64,000 nucleotides of DNA from Clostridia bacterium (GCA_003249225.1 QKJQ01000027.1:62001-126000), one strand, 5' to 3'; positions 35,009-44,757 are shown, numbered from the stretch's first letter. A program made the numbers and translations. The notes: a model not told the origin generated them from the sequence alone.

Positions 35009-35641
35009 CTACCCTCGAAACAGCAGTTCAAGGTAAATGCTCCGCAAGAACATAAACACCTGATCCAGCAAGGTTGACAGCATCATGTATACAAATAAAA
35101 TGATTAATATAGAAATTATCGTTAAGAACAGTGTAACTAAGGTCTTTCCAAGGGAATAATTGTGTATCGTCATGATACCAAGCAGCATCATGATTACGGT
35201 CCATGCCGTACCAATGAATACGATTAAATAGTAAAAAGCTTCTTCGTCACTCGCAATGAATCTTGACAGTATTATGGCCGGGATTCCGCAAAGAATCATG
35301 GGCATAAGGGAATATCCAACTGCCATAACGATATCTTTAAATCTTCCTTCGCCATTCATAAGGCAGGTCACAGACCAGTTTCCCACACAAAAAAGAAAAA
35401 ATATCACAAAGATGCCCTGCATTTCACTGAACAAATCAACGGTTCGAGGATTGACATCATTCACAACAAATCCCGCCCAGATGCGATTGAGCGTATAGGT
35501 AAGTCCGCACAAAAAGACAATGATCAAAGCAATTGGAACACTTCCTCTTTCTCTGTGTCTGATCTCATAAAATCCATCCAGAGGGTGTGACAAAAGGTAG
35601 AATGTATATCTGAATTTTTCAACTGAAAAATACTTATTCAT
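35009..35641 (-). CDS. Yip1-family integral membrane protein
   Basis: This 210-residue protein has five predicted membrane segments, at about 33-52, 76-95, 105-128, 138-158 and 168-195. The layout and the sequence around GEGRFKDIVMAVGYSLMPMILCGIPAIIL match the bacterial Yip1 domain. It starts 8 bases inside the NHL-protein gene, after a GGAGG site, so translation is coupled. The DUF5696 gene follows 11 bases later. Bacterial Yip1 proteins have no firm role. The fixed position between an NHL protein and a DUF5696 protein suggests a structural part of the same membrane complex. Confidence 0.8.
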   Translation of the reverse strand: MNKYFSVEKFRYTFYLLSHPLDGFYEIRHRERGSVPIALIIVFLCGLTYTLNRIWAGFVVNDVNPRTVDLFSEMQGIFVIFFLFCVGNWSVTCLMNGEGRFKDIVMAVGYSLMPMILCGIPAIILSRFIASDEEAFYYLIVFIGTAWTVIMMLLGIMTIHNYSLGKTLVTLFLTIISILIILFVYMMLSTLLDQVFMFLRSIYLELLFRG

Positions 35642-37139
35642 AGCTTTGTCCTCCCATCTTTTTATGTTTCTTACGAATTCTTTTAAATACGAGCCAGGCA
35701 GCCAGAATCACAACAGCACCTGTCATAAAGTATCCGAGATTCTTCTTTAAATATTCATTCCGATATCTTTTGTATGCAATCGAGTAATACTGTTTGCTCA
35801 TACCGAGCTTCAGATATTTCATGGCCAGCTTATATTCCCCCGTCGTAAGATAAGCCTTTCCGATTCCGACATTGGCCAGCTCCAGATTTTCGTTGAATTT
35901 CAGGACTTCTTTCCATTTGTCAACGGCTAGTGTTTCATCTCCGTCATATCGAAGTTCGACCGCATCATTGATCAGATTTCCATATTCCGTTGCTGTAAAA
36001 GATATGATCTCAGCACGGTACGAATCCAGGACCAGGATTTTCTCCTCTCCCGCTTCGATCGCTACCGGTGTCACAAAAGTTCCTTCCTGTGTACCGATTC
36101 CTCCAAAGATATACAATAGGTTACCTTCATAATCATATGTAAATATACGGCCGCGTTTGGCATCAAGCAGGGAGTAGATCCCTTTGTTTCGGTATACTAC
36201 ATCTATGATTCTTGACGGCCCGGAATAATCTGAAAATCCATCGATCCATAAATCACCGCCCAGATTCGCATTTTGTCCCTTTTTTATGACATCCTGTCCA
36301 TTTGGATTAAGCCTCATGATTGCCTGTATTCCTGCACTGTCAATATAGGATGCATATAAGAATCCGGAAGGGTCAACATCGATTCCGGTGTATTCTGTTG
36401 CTATATACATCAATGATTTTTCGCGTTGTTCTTTGGTTTTGAATTTCTTCCAGAATTTCTCTATTGTTGAAATCTTGACCGGAATCGTTCCAAAAAAGCT
36501 GGTGAACTGTCCGTTCTTTTCAAAAACCAGGACCCCCTGAAACATGAACTGTGCTACAACATAGATTCTTCCGGCATAATCGACCGTAACTTTTAATGGT
36601 GTGAACACATAATCCTCTTCCAGAACATCTGAAGTCGGATTTTCAACGATCTTTACAAGTTCAGGCGTCTGTTCTGTTTCTTCAACTTCGCCAAGAAGGA
36701 CGAAAAGGTTCAGAACTACGATACGGTTATTCTGGGAGTCTGCTATATACAGCTCATTGTCTGCTGTTGCACAGACCCCATAAGGTGCATTAAAGGTATC
36801 CGTCGTCCCGTTGTTATTAAATTCTGTAATCTCTTTAACGATGGACTTCATGTCCTCACTTAAAATCAGCACTCTGTTATTTCCTGTATCTGCAAGATAA
36901 ACAAGTCCGTCCTGTGCTACAAAGATATCCTGAGGATTCGAAAATGCTGTTGTACCAAGTGAAACTCCTGATATGCTGTTATCCGGAACATAAGCAGCCG
37001 GTGTAAAAACAACTTTATCCCAATAATCATAATTGTAAGTATCATAAGGAACTTCCGAAGCATAGGCCGTCAACGGTTCCATAATCATCAGTAACAGGAG
37101 AATAACAGGAATCAATTTATTTTTCATAAAACGTTTCAT
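35634..37139 (-). CDS. NHL-repeat membrane-anchored protein with a TPR-like C-terminal segment
   Basis: This 501-residue exported protein has a signal segment (about 8-25) followed by a beta-propeller of NHL repeats, with NPQDIFVAQDGLVYLADTGNNRV and APYGVCATADNELYIADSQNNRI the clearest. More divergent blades run to about residue 390. Residues about 400-465 are helical and TPR-like (VDKWKEVLKFNENLELANVGIGKAYLTTGEYKLAMKYL). One membrane segment at about 468-486 and a very basic tail end the protein, so the propeller faces outside. The ATG at 37139 follows a GGGGGGAG site. It lies 14 bases after the permease stop. The bound ligand is unknown. Confidence 0.75.
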   Translation of the reverse strand: MKRFMKNKLIPVILLLLMIMEPLTAYASEVPYDTYNYDYWDKVVFTPAAYVPDNSISGVSLGTTAFSNPQDIFVAQDGLVYLADTGNNRVLILSEDMKSIVKEITEFNNNGTTDTFNAPYGVCATADNELYIADSQNNRIVVLNLFVLLGEVEETEQTPELVKIVENPTSDVLEEDYVFTPLKVTVDYAGRIYVVAQFMFQGVLVFEKNGQFTSFFGTIPVKISTIEKFWKKFKTKEQREKSLMYIATEYTGIDVDPSGFLYASYIDSAGIQAIMRLNPNGQDVIKKGQNANLGGDLWIDGFSDYSGPSRIIDVVYRNKGIYSLLDAKRGRIFTYDYEGNLLYIFGGIGTQEGTFVTPVAIEAGEEKILVLDSYRAEIISFTATEYGNLINDAVELRYDGDETLAVDKWKEVLKFNENLELANVGIGKAYLTTGEYKLAMKYLKLGMSKQYYSIAYKRYRNEYLKKNLGYFMTGAVVILAAWLVFKRIRKKHKKMGGQSYE

Positions 37140-37153
37140 GTCTGCTCCCCCCC

Positions 37154-38044
37154 TTATTCTTTCATACCGGATGTCGTCATTGTTTCCAGAATGTTGCTCT
37201 GACAAATCAGGAAAAATGTAATTGGTATAGCAGCAATGATCAATGTGACCGCAGCTGCCGCACCTGCTCTTGCCGCACCGCCTGCTGTGATCTGCTGCAA
37301 TGCGTATTGCAGTGGTTTTAATTGTTCACTTCGCAGATAAGCCGTTCCTGTATTGCCCCACATCTGCTGGAACTGGAAAATCGCAAGGGTAAGCCATGCC
37401 GGTTTTACATTTGGCATTATAATCTTTCGAAATGTCTGCCACTCAGAAGCACCATCGAGTCTTGAGGATTCCACCAGGGAATCCGGAATCTGTTCCATGA
37501 ACTGCTTCATCAGGTACAGTCCCATGCCATACTGCCATGGCGGTAATATAACCGCTAAATACGTATTGTTGATGTGCAGAGCCGAAACAATCATATAGAT
37601 CGGTATTTGTGTTACCTGCCAGGAGAACATCATAGACAGGATGATCAGGGCAAATAATACTTTCTTGCCCGGAAAATCATGTTTTGCCAGCGGATATGCC
37701 GCCAGCGATGCGATCAGTACATGGCCTACGGTTCCACTGGTCGTAATGATTACCGTATTCATGATATATCTTGAAAATGGAACCCATGTTGTATTCATCA
37801 ATACGAACAAGTCAGAAAAATTCTCAAGCGTTGGATTTCTTACAAATATTTTTTGTGGGTACTGAAAAATCTCATCCAATGGTTTTAATGCGTTATTAAC
37901 GATCAGAATAAGCGGCAGCGCCATACAGATTCCACAAAATATCATTAAAACGTATAGAATGGTATTTCCTGCCCGTGAGCGGTTCAGACGTTTTGCCCTG
38001 CGGATTCGGCGGCGGTTCTTCCTTATTACTTCTTCTGCTGTCAT
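37154..38044 (-). CDS. Sugar ABC transporter permease, MalG type (pair 1)
   Basis: This 296-residue permease has a basic N-terminus (RKNRRRIRRAKRLNRSR) and six membrane segments. The EAA loop reads IPDSLVESSRLDGASEWQTFRKIIMP. The MALPLILIVNNALKPLDEIFQYP segment after the first helix is typical of MalG-type CUT1 permeases. Its start codon lies one base after the stop of the MalF-type partner. A shared ATPase must come from elsewhere. This pair probably works with the 1002-residue binding protein encoded just upstream. Confidence 0.93.
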   Translation of the reverse strand: MTAEEVIRKNRRRIRRAKRLNRSRAGNTILYVLMIFCGICMALPLILIVNNALKPLDEIFQYPQKIFVRNPTLENFSDLFVLMNTTWVPFSRYIMNTVIITTSGTVGHVLIASLAAYPLAKHDFPGKKVLFALIILSMMFSWQVTQIPIYMIVSALHINNTYLAVILPPWQYGMGLYLMKQFMEQIPDSLVESSRLDGASEWQTFRKIIMPNVKPAWLTLAIFQFQQMWGNTGTAYLRSEQLKPLQYALQQITAGGAARAGAAAAVTLIIAAIPITFFLICQSNILETMTTSGMKE

Positions 38045-38045
38045 A

Positions 38046-38981
38046 TCAGTCCCCCACCCTTCGTAATATTCTCTGGACCAGTTTGTTCGAACCTACCATC
38101 AAGAGGAACAAAACAGTTGCGATTGCCGATGCATAACCCATCTCAAATCTGGTCATACCATAATCAAGCAAATGTGTAACAACTGTTGCACCGGCATAGT
38201 TAACACTAGGGTTGCCGGCAAGCTGAATGGATACATCTGCTACAGCAAAGGAGGTTGTAATCTGCATTACTGCGCCGAACATAAGCTGAGGCTTCATAGC
38301 CGGCAGTGTTATATACCAGAGTTCCTGCCAGCGATTTTTAATACCGTCGACCGCACCGGCTTCATACAGTGTCTTGTCTACCGTTTGAAGGCCTGCAATA
38401 AATGCCAGGAATCCGGTTCCCAGACTTAACCATAACTGCACCACGATAAGCATGGGAAGCACGTACTTTTCTGTCTTCATCCAAAGAATAGGGTTATCTA
38501 TGATCTGGAGCTTTAAAAGCAAACTGTTCAGATACCCATATCTGTCACCGGTCAGAATAATGTTCCAGATCAGATACGCCTGCCCGCTGATGGATGGTGC
38601 ATAAAAGATCAATGTCAGGAAAGCTCTCATCTTCCCTTTGAACTCATTGATGATCCAGGCGAACATCAGGCATAGAAAATAACTGACCGGTCCTGTAATT
38701 ACCGCAAACAAAAAAGTGTTCTTTAAGGCGATCAGGAAGATATCATCTTCCAGAAAAAGCTTTACATAGTTATCCCAACCAATGAAGGTTGGCCATTCCA
38801 GCATATTAAAATACGTAAAACTCAAAAAAATCGATACAACAACTGGCAAGATCGTAAAGAAAAGGAATAATATAAAGAACGGTGCCAGCATCAGATAGGA
38901 TGTCTTACTGCGTTTGATCCGTCTCCACAAAGACCATTCTTTTTTTCCTGCCAAATTGACACTTTCCGGATACATCTGCAT
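38046..38981 (-). CDS. Sugar ABC transporter permease, MalF type (pair 1)
   Basis: This is a 311-residue permease. The first helix is within SYLMLAPFFILFLFFTILPVVVSIFLSFTYFNM, the classic MalF/UgpA start. The EAA loop reads TVDKTLYEAGAVDGIKNRWQELWYITLPAMKP. It starts 12 bases after the binding-protein gene, with an AAGGGGGGAAGG site, and is followed by its MalG-type partner with a one-base gap. Together they form the membrane channel of the first importer in the mannan locus. Confidence 0.93.
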   Translation of the reverse strand: MQMYPESVNLAGKKEWSLWRRIKRSKTSYLMLAPFFILFLFFTILPVVVSIFLSFTYFNMLEWPTFIGWDNYVKLFLEDDIFLIALKNTFLFAVITGPVSYFLCLMFAWIINEFKGKMRAFLTLIFYAPSISGQAYLIWNIILTGDRYGYLNSLLLKLQIIDNPILWMKTEKYVLPMLIVVQLWLSLGTGFLAFIAGLQTVDKTLYEAGAVDGIKNRWQELWYITLPAMKPQLMFGAVMQITTSFAVADVSIQLAGNPSVNYAGATVVTHLLDYGMTRFEMGYASAIATVLFLLMVGSNKLVQRILRRVGD

Positions 38982-38993
38982 TACCTTCCCCCC

Positions 38994-41900
38994 TTACTCT
39001 TCTGCCAGCGGCAGACCAAATTCAACCCTTTTATAATTTATCTCATCGTTGATGTAGATGATCTTATTGGTCAGCTCTTCTCTTGGTGTTGCCGTGTTCA
39101 CTTCCGTTGTTACCGTATAAAAAGCATTGTTTACATTTCGCCAGGTAAAATAACCGCCAGGAACCTGTGGAATACCTTTTGCTTCCTGGAATTGGGAGTA
39201 TAAGGCATCATAATCTGCGACTGGCCACGGAAGTCTTGAAAATGCTGCAATGTTTGCTGTTGCGACACGCGCAGAAGCTCCCATAAGACTTTCCATTTCA
39301 CGGCCATAAAGTGTCTGGGTGTCTTCCGATGTCCACCACTTTAAGAATTCCCATCCGGCTTCTTTTTCATCGGAAGCTTCCATAAGTACACAGGCCTGTC
39401 CCGAGCTTCCGATTGTGTTATTTATTATAAAATCCCCATTTTCATCGTACACATAATTTCCGTTCTCATCTTTCTCTGCAGTTCCAGGTACCGGAGCGAA
39501 TCCCCACAATCCCTTAATGTCCGGTGCTGAAACCTGAAAATTATTGTATACGGTGTAATCTGCTATAATGATTGGTGCTTCACCGGTACGAAATCTTTGT
39601 TCTACAGATGTCTCCTTGTCCAGTTTGTATTCCGTATAATACTCACAGTATGTTTTGAATGCATTGATTGCTTCATCGCTGTCGAGTGCTGACTTTGTGG
39701 CATCCTCGTTGTAATATTCTCCTTCGTTCTGGTATAAGAACATCGTAAATACCTGTTCCGAAGGTAACATACCAATCTCCATCTGATTGTTATTCAGCAC
39801 AGAAAGTGCAACTTTAACATCATCCCAGGTCTTTGGAATCGTAAGACCGAGTTCTGACAGTATATCTTTTCTGTAGAACATCATAAGGAACGTCTGTGTT
39901 TCCGGTAAAGCGAAGGTTGCTCCGTTGTATTCATAGGCCACCATTGCGCTTGGGAAGAATCGCTCTTTAATCTCATCGAGGTCTTCGAACTGACTAAGAT
40001 CTGCAACTGCATTACGAAGACCATAATTCATGGGAAGATCATAATTGACCTGAATGGCAACATCCGGTCCCTGGCCGGCCAGTGTAGCCTGCAACAGCGT
40101 TGACATGTCGACCAGCATTACATTGACATTAATATCATTCTCTTTCGTAAAATTCTCATCGATCAGGGCTTTGATAACATTGGCCTGATCTCGGCCTGTA
40201 CCGATCCAGAGGGTCAGTGTAGGTGCCTCACTTTCCTTTTCTGCTACATTTCCGATCTGGTTATAATCAATTACAAAGGAGTAATACAGTCTTTTTATCT
40301 CATGAACCAGACGCTTCCACCAGTTATCTCCTGATTCAGGTTCTTCTACATCAGTAGAGTAAATGTATATGGTATCCATCTGCAGCGGCTGTGAAAGTAC
40401 TTCATTGATCCAGGTACCGCAAGCCCTGACATTAATTTTATAATTCCCAAGGACCTTAACAAATCTCTCCTGATCTTCGATCAGACTCTCCAGCTGATCT
40501 CTCATGGTGATAAGAACAGTCTCTTTATCGCTGTTTCTTCCTGCTGCAGCACGAAGTCTTGTAATCGCAGAATCAAGAAGATCGTGAACTTCGATCAGTT
40601 CTCCTTCCAGTTCCGGAAGTGTATCTTCCAGCTGATAATCTCTCCATGTATCCGGTGAAACGCCCGTAATTCTGATGACTTTTCGGTATATTGAATTCAA
40701 TTTTGATAAGGATTCCTGTACATCTGCAATGATTGTTGAAAATTCACCCAGCACCGCTTCCATCCGAATCGTATGTTCGCCGGCTTCCAGATAGATCTCA
40801 TAAGCATTGCCATCGTTATCCGAAAGCGTATCCATCCTCCAGTTCTGTGAGTAATTAAAACCGTAATCACTCAGCTCATCAAATGGCACCACTCCATCGA
40901 TCATTATCTTTCTGGATACGTAAATACCTTTCATAAAGTTTTGCTTCACAAACATGGAGATGTTATAGTATCCACTTTCTTCAACGGTAAAATCCCATTC
41001 CAGCCATTGTCCGACGAGTCTCCATGAATTTCCGCCTATCGTATTGTTCTTAAGTTCCTTTGCACTGTAAGGATACACTGCCGAGGACGCCTGATCCTGT
41101 GTCGGATATAACATCTGCGATGATTTTCTGTCTGCATTCTCAGCTTCGATTCGTATCATCTGGTCTTGTGCTGTGTTCTTCACCGTTGAATCCAGTGCAG
41201 CTTTCGTATCTTCATAAGACATGATCTCACTTGAGTTTGTCAGTGTCATACTGCGCAGTAACATGGGTTCCCGAAGTGAAACGATCGTAATATCATGTAT
41301 TCCAGCGGTCAGATAAATTTGAAGAGCCTGTGTTACATAGCCCTGACTGTCATATAGAAAACCGGTAACCCATTCTGGTGTTTCGATTTGTGACGGCTTT
41401 AAATCATTTCCCTGGTTATCGATCTCCCAGCTTGTATGCCGGATACCATTTTCATCCAGCGTATAATCTGATATTATATTGCCCCATATTCTCGGAAATT
41501 CAATCGATGCAAGCTCAGCATACGGCAGTTCACCATCAACAAAGAAGCTGCGTTGAATGTTTGAATTCTTTCCTTCAATCGGGTAGTAAAGAAGCGAGAT
41601 TTCATAGAAACCTTCCGAAGCCACTTCGACTTCATATTCAATCAATCCACTTTCATATGTCAGAACAGCATCACCGGAAATTCCTTCATAATCTGTGTAG
41701 ATAAGTGGCTGACTTTCTATGTCATTGCCTTCCTCATCAACGGAACCATCGGTAAAACGAACATAATCGGTCGCTTCAATTGTGTAGCTGTCGTACGGAT
41801 GGATATTCTGAAACTGTTCTGTATAATCCCTGTAATCCAAAATACTTTCGTCGATGGAATAGGTTGCAATCTCTTCCTCATAGTCATCCAGCGAATTGGT

Positions 41901-42002
41901 CGTCATAGCACCGGCGATATCACTTTGGTGTATGATCTGCACCATCAGTGCAATTCCCATTAGTACAGCCATCAGCTGGTACTGTAACCTTCTTCTTTTC
42001 AT
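38994..42002 (-). CDS. Giant solute-binding protein fused to carbohydrate-binding domains
   Basis: This 1002-residue exported protein has an N-terminal hydrophobic segment (about 8-26) without a lipobox cysteine, so it is probably anchored by an uncleaved helix. Two beta-sandwich domains follow (about 50-275 and 283-430). The second opens with MIRIEAENADRKSS, a pattern of CBM35/CBM6-like modules. A helical spacer (about 430-560) leads into a family-1 binding domain from about 590: TLTLWIGTGRDQANVIKALI, GQGPDVAIQVNYD, MMFYRKDILSELGLTIPKTWDDV and EFLKWWTSEDTQTLYG-like text near the end. It would feed permease pair 1, encoded immediately downstream. Start follows GAGGAGG. Confidence 0.82.
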   Translation of the reverse strand: MKRRRLQYQLMAVLMGIALMVQIIHQSDIAGAMTTNSLDDYEEEIATYSIDESILDYRDYTEQFQNIHPYDSYTIEATDYVRFTDGSVDEEGNDIESQPLIYTDYEGISGDAVLTYESGLIEYEVEVASEGFYEISLLYYPIEGKNSNIQRSFFVDGELPYAELASIEFPRIWGNIISDYTLDENGIRHTSWEIDNQGNDLKPSQIETPEWVTGFLYDSQGYVTQALQIYLTAGIHDITIVSLREPMLLRSMTLTNSSEIMSYEDTKAALDSTVKNTAQDQMIRIEAENADRKSSQMLYPTQDQASSAVYPYSAKELKNNTIGGNSWRLVGQWLEWDFTVEESGYYNISMFVKQNFMKGIYVSRKIMIDGVVPFDELSDYGFNYSQNWRMDTLSDNDGNAYEIYLEAGEHTIRMEAVLGEFSTIIADVQESLSKLNSIYRKVIRITGVSPDTWRDYQLEDTLPELEGELIEVHDLLDSAITRLRAAAGRNSDKETVLITMRDQLESLIEDQERFVKVLGNYKINVRACGTWINEVLSQPLQMDTIYIYSTDVEEPESGDNWWKRLVHEIKRLYYSFVIDYNQIGNVAEKESEAPTLTLWIGTGRDQANVIKALIDENFTKENDINVNVMLVDMSTLLQATLAGQGPDVAIQVNYDLPMNYGLRNAVADLSQFEDLDEIKERFFPSAMVAYEYNGATFALPETQTFLMMFYRKDILSELGLTIPKTWDDVKVALSVLNNNQMEIGMLPSEQVFTMFLYQNEGEYYNEDATKSALDSDEAINAFKTYCEYYTEYKLDKETSVEQRFRTGEAPIIIADYTVYNNFQVSAPDIKGLWGFAPVPGTAEKDENGNYVYDENGDFIINNTIGSSGQACVLMEASDEKEAGWEFLKWWTSEDTQTLYGREMESLMGASARVATANIAAFSRLPWPVADYDALYSQFQEAKGIPQVPGGYFTWRNVNNAFYTVTTEVNTATPREELTNKIIYINDEINYKRVEFGLPLAEE

Positions 42003-42062
42003 AGCTTCCTCCTCAGTTGAATTATCAAAACCAAATGTCTTTTTATTGTTTTACCTTATTGA

Positions 42063-42725
42063 TTATTCCAGATACCACAAATCTTCCTTTGATTCTGACT
42101 GTTTCGAATCCTCATTTTGATTCACCGGAACCATATACTTTTTTAAAACCGGCTCAATCAGGAAGGTCAGAAAATAAACGGCGATGCCAGGAACAACAAG
42201 TATACAAAAGATTGGAACATTCCATTTTACAAAAGCAAAACAGATCCCCAGGGTTCCACCGGAAACCAGTAACATTTCAGGTAAATGCCGAAGCGCCATT
42301 ATTGTTGAAAACCGAAGCAATTTGCCTGTTTTCATATAAAATCTTGATAAATTGATACAGCTAAAGAAAAAAATGCCAAGAAGCAGAACTGCCAGTGCAT
42401 CATAGAACATCAAAAGATATACACCTGCAATCGACTGCATGTCTCCTGCCGCTTCGCGTCCAAAGAACACCCCGGCGCCGGCAAGTACAAAAAGAAAGGT
42501 AAGAATCATCCCCTGAAGCAATGTACGCAAGAACGAATGAAAAAATTCTTTCCAGGGATATCCCCTGCCTTTTCGAATCGACTTGATCGTTGCGTAATAG
42601 AAGGAGGATGTGGCCCCTGCCATGGTAATGACAGGGGTACAGCAGATCAGCCAAAGAAGATTGACCAGAATGATCTGCCCCACATGATTAAGCAATTGAA
42701 TTATTTTATTCCCATAGTTTTCCAT
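42063..42725 (-). CDS. YesL/DUF624 family membrane protein
   Basis: This 220-residue protein has about five membrane segments. It starts with the family pattern LLNHVGQIILVNLLWLICCTPVITMAGATSSFYYATIKSIR and has GYPWKEFFHSFLRTLLQGM. YesL-like proteins accompany CUT1 sugar importers and pectin or mannan genes in many Firmicutes, and their function is not established. The C-terminal tail is charged and cytoplasmic. It lies 60 bases upstream of the giant binding protein and 40 bases downstream of the GH26 gene. Confidence 0.87.
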   Translation of the reverse strand: MENYGNKIIQLLNHVGQIILVNLLWLICCTPVITMAGATSSFYYATIKSIRKGRGYPWKEFFHSFLRTLLQGMILTFLFVLAGAGVFFGREAAGDMQSIAGVYLLMFYDALAVLLLGIFFFSCINLSRFYMKTGKLLRFSTIMALRHLPEMLLVSGGTLGICFAFVKWNVPIFCILVVPGIAVYFLTFLIEPVLKKYMVPVNQNEDSKQSESKEDLWYLE

Positions 42726-42765
42726 AGTCTGCCTTCACCCCACTTTGAAGATATCTTACTTCATA

Positions 42766-44400
42766 TTATTTTGATTTTATTTCATAGGTCGTCAGGTCCG
42801 GAAGTTCATCGAGTGTCAGAACCTTCTCATGTTCGTACACTTTCAAAAGCATTGACTCTTCTGTGAATTTTTCGGACAGCTTAATGACCAGTCCGGTATC
42901 CACCACAAAATCTCCCTGCCAGGTCGCAAAAAATCCCCACATGGCGCCATCCCGAATCGCAAGATCAGGATCGAACAGGCAGCCATTCTCTGACAGTACT
43001 ACCATTTTAGCCGGACTTGTATAGTTGACAGCTTCCATGTATTTCCCGACCTGAGATGTATAAACATGTTCCCCCGGATATATATCTTCTCCAATAATAT
43101 CCACATATTCATCTCCCGGATACCAGGATGCGTCCTGTCCGTTCCAGAGCCAGATCAGATTGTCGAGTCCATACTCCTTGGTAAGTGTGTCATAAAGTAA
43201 GACCCATAACTTTTTGTAAGCTTCTGCTCCCGAAGCTCCCCACCAGAACCATCCGCCGCTTGCTTCATGCAGAGGTCTCCAAAGAACCGGTACATCTGCG
43301 TCTTCCAGCTTTTGAAGTTCACCGGCAATCACTTTGATGTCATCAAGTAACAGCTGATAGCCTTCTTCATCCTCACCGTTCATGATCTTAGCGAGATTTA
43401 TGTTGGTTTCTTCTGTGTAAAATCCCCTGTACCAGGTTCCGGTCAGATATTTTTCCGGTGCATTCCAGTGCCAGCACATGGTCACAATACCACCTTTGTC
43501 ATGAAACTCAAGTGCATATTCGACCGCTCTTGAAACAGAGCCATTCGCAATTCTCGAACTTGATGCTTCGATCAGATCAAGACCCAGAACCGCCGGGAAT
43601 TTCCCTCCTGTTGTTTTCCAGATTGCTTTAATCTCATCTCCGTACATTCCGGAATCACAATATTGTCCGGATAAAAAATACTCACCATATATATCCGTCA
43701 TATAGCTCATCAGTCTTTTTGCACAGTCGGCAGCATTTGGATTGACCAGATCTGCCGATACTTCATATATAGAAGTATCCAGGTCTTTTGATTGTTTCAC
43801 TGTCATATAATCAAATTTTATCCATCCCCAGCTCTTTACCAGAGATATGATATGACTCCCCTCTTCAAAATAAATTCGTTCAGCAACAGAGAACGATACA
43901 CTATCTTTCTTTGATGAAATGGAGGCTGTCTTTTCTCCATCGACATAAACATCATTTTCTTTCTCACCGCCAATTCCGGCCGTAGCAAAATACAGGTCAT
44001 AAAAACCAGCAGCTGTTATTTCTATGGTTATCTCACAAGAATCGGTATCTGTTTCAAAGCCCTCGATATATGCCTCACCTGAATAGCTTTTTCCGCCGTT
44101 CTTCACCGTGACATTACCAAGTAACGTTCCATCTTCTGCTTCATAGGTAACATCAGGAACCGTAACCTTGTCAGCCGTTGTCTGATCCGTTCCTGCTGTC
44201 TGTTCTGCTCCCGCGTTCAGATCAGCATTTGTGGTATTTTCATTCCCTGCTACAGTCTGGTTCACCACCGATGAATTATTGTCTGACACGGAACCAGATT
44301 CATTTTCCTGCGCATTACCACAGGCACTTCCAAAAACAGATACCAGCACAATGAGTATGAGTGCGACCAATGTTACTACGGAATGTTTTCTATTCTTCAT
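42766..44400 (-). CDS. GH26 endo-beta-mannanase lipoprotein with a CBM35-like domain
   Basis: This 544-residue surface enzyme cleaves internal beta-1,4-mannosidic bonds. A lipobox ending FGSAC (about residue 27) is followed by a polar N/T-rich linker to about 80. A CBM35-like module (about 82-205) starts with YEAEDGTLLGNVTV and ends in WGWIKFDYMTV. The GH26 barrel (about 215-540) has LSGQYCDSGMYGDEI, WRPLHEASGGWFWWGA with the acid/base glutamate, IWLWNGQDASWYPGDEYVDIIGEDIY, and VLSENGC with the nucleophile. It begins the operon after lacI. ATG at 44400 was chosen because GGGGGAA lies upstream; the ATG at 44418 is an alternative. Confidence 0.9.
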   Translation of the reverse strand: MKNRKHSVVTLVALILIVLVSVFGSACGNAQENESGSVSDNNSSVVNQTVAGNENTTNADLNAGAEQTAGTDQTTADKVTVPDVTYEAEDGTLLGNVTVKNGGKSYSGEAYIEGFETDTDSCEITIEITAAGFYDLYFATAGIGGEKENDVYVDGEKTASISSKKDSVSFSVAERIYFEEGSHIISLVKSWGWIKFDYMTVKQSKDLDTSIYEVSADLVNPNAADCAKRLMSYMTDIYGEYFLSGQYCDSGMYGDEIKAIWKTTGGKFPAVLGLDLIEASSSRIANGSVSRAVEYALEFHDKGGIVTMCWHWNAPEKYLTGTWYRGFYTEETNINLAKIMNGEDEEGYQLLLDDIKVIAGELQKLEDADVPVLWRPLHEASGGWFWWGASGAEAYKKLWVLLYDTLTKEYGLDNLIWLWNGQDASWYPGDEYVDIIGEDIYPGEHVYTSQVGKYMEAVNYTSPAKMVVLSENGCLFDPDLAIRDGAMWGFFATWQGDFVVDTGLVIKLSEKFTEESMLLKVYEHEKVLTLDELPDLTTYEIKSK

Positions 44401-44418
44401 ATCCTTAAATTCCCCCAT

Positions 44419-44757
44419 TTTATATATAGTGCATTATAGTGCATTTGTTTTTTTGATGCTCTTTGCCAATTCATGCAATTATATATGCATTATATCAACT
44501 TTATACCAAATAAAAACCATTATATTTTAGCTTATTGCACAATATAAATTAGTGTTTTAGCTATTTACCATATTTTATGTATACATTTTTGCCAGTCAAT
44601 TATTCAAATGTAATTGTGCATGTTTGTGCACTCAAAAGCAAAAATGTACCTGCGCACATGTGCAGGTGATAATGGAACAGCATCCGATTCAGTAGTTAAT
44701 AACTGTTACGTTGTTTCATTTGTGCATCTATGCGCAGATCATTGATTCCTATCCTTG
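44419..44757. promoter_or_regulatory. Regulatory gap with TGCA-type repeats between lacI and the GH26 gene
   Basis: This 339-base A+T-rich stretch contains many TGCA cores, several in pairs. TGCA-N6-TGCA occurs at 44430-44443 and 44617-44630, TGCA-N8-TGCA at 44474-44489, and a near-palindrome ACCTGC...GCAGGT at 44648-44667. A TATAAT on the minus strand (44489-44494) abuts one pair. These are probable operators for the adjacent LacI-type regulator and a promoter for the mannan operon. Confidence 0.5.

Noticed and set aside
37140-37205. N-terminal extension of the NHL protein
   Set aside because: The first 22 residues overlap the permease gene, lack a ribosome binding site and are hydrophilic; a signal peptide begins at the chosen ATG.
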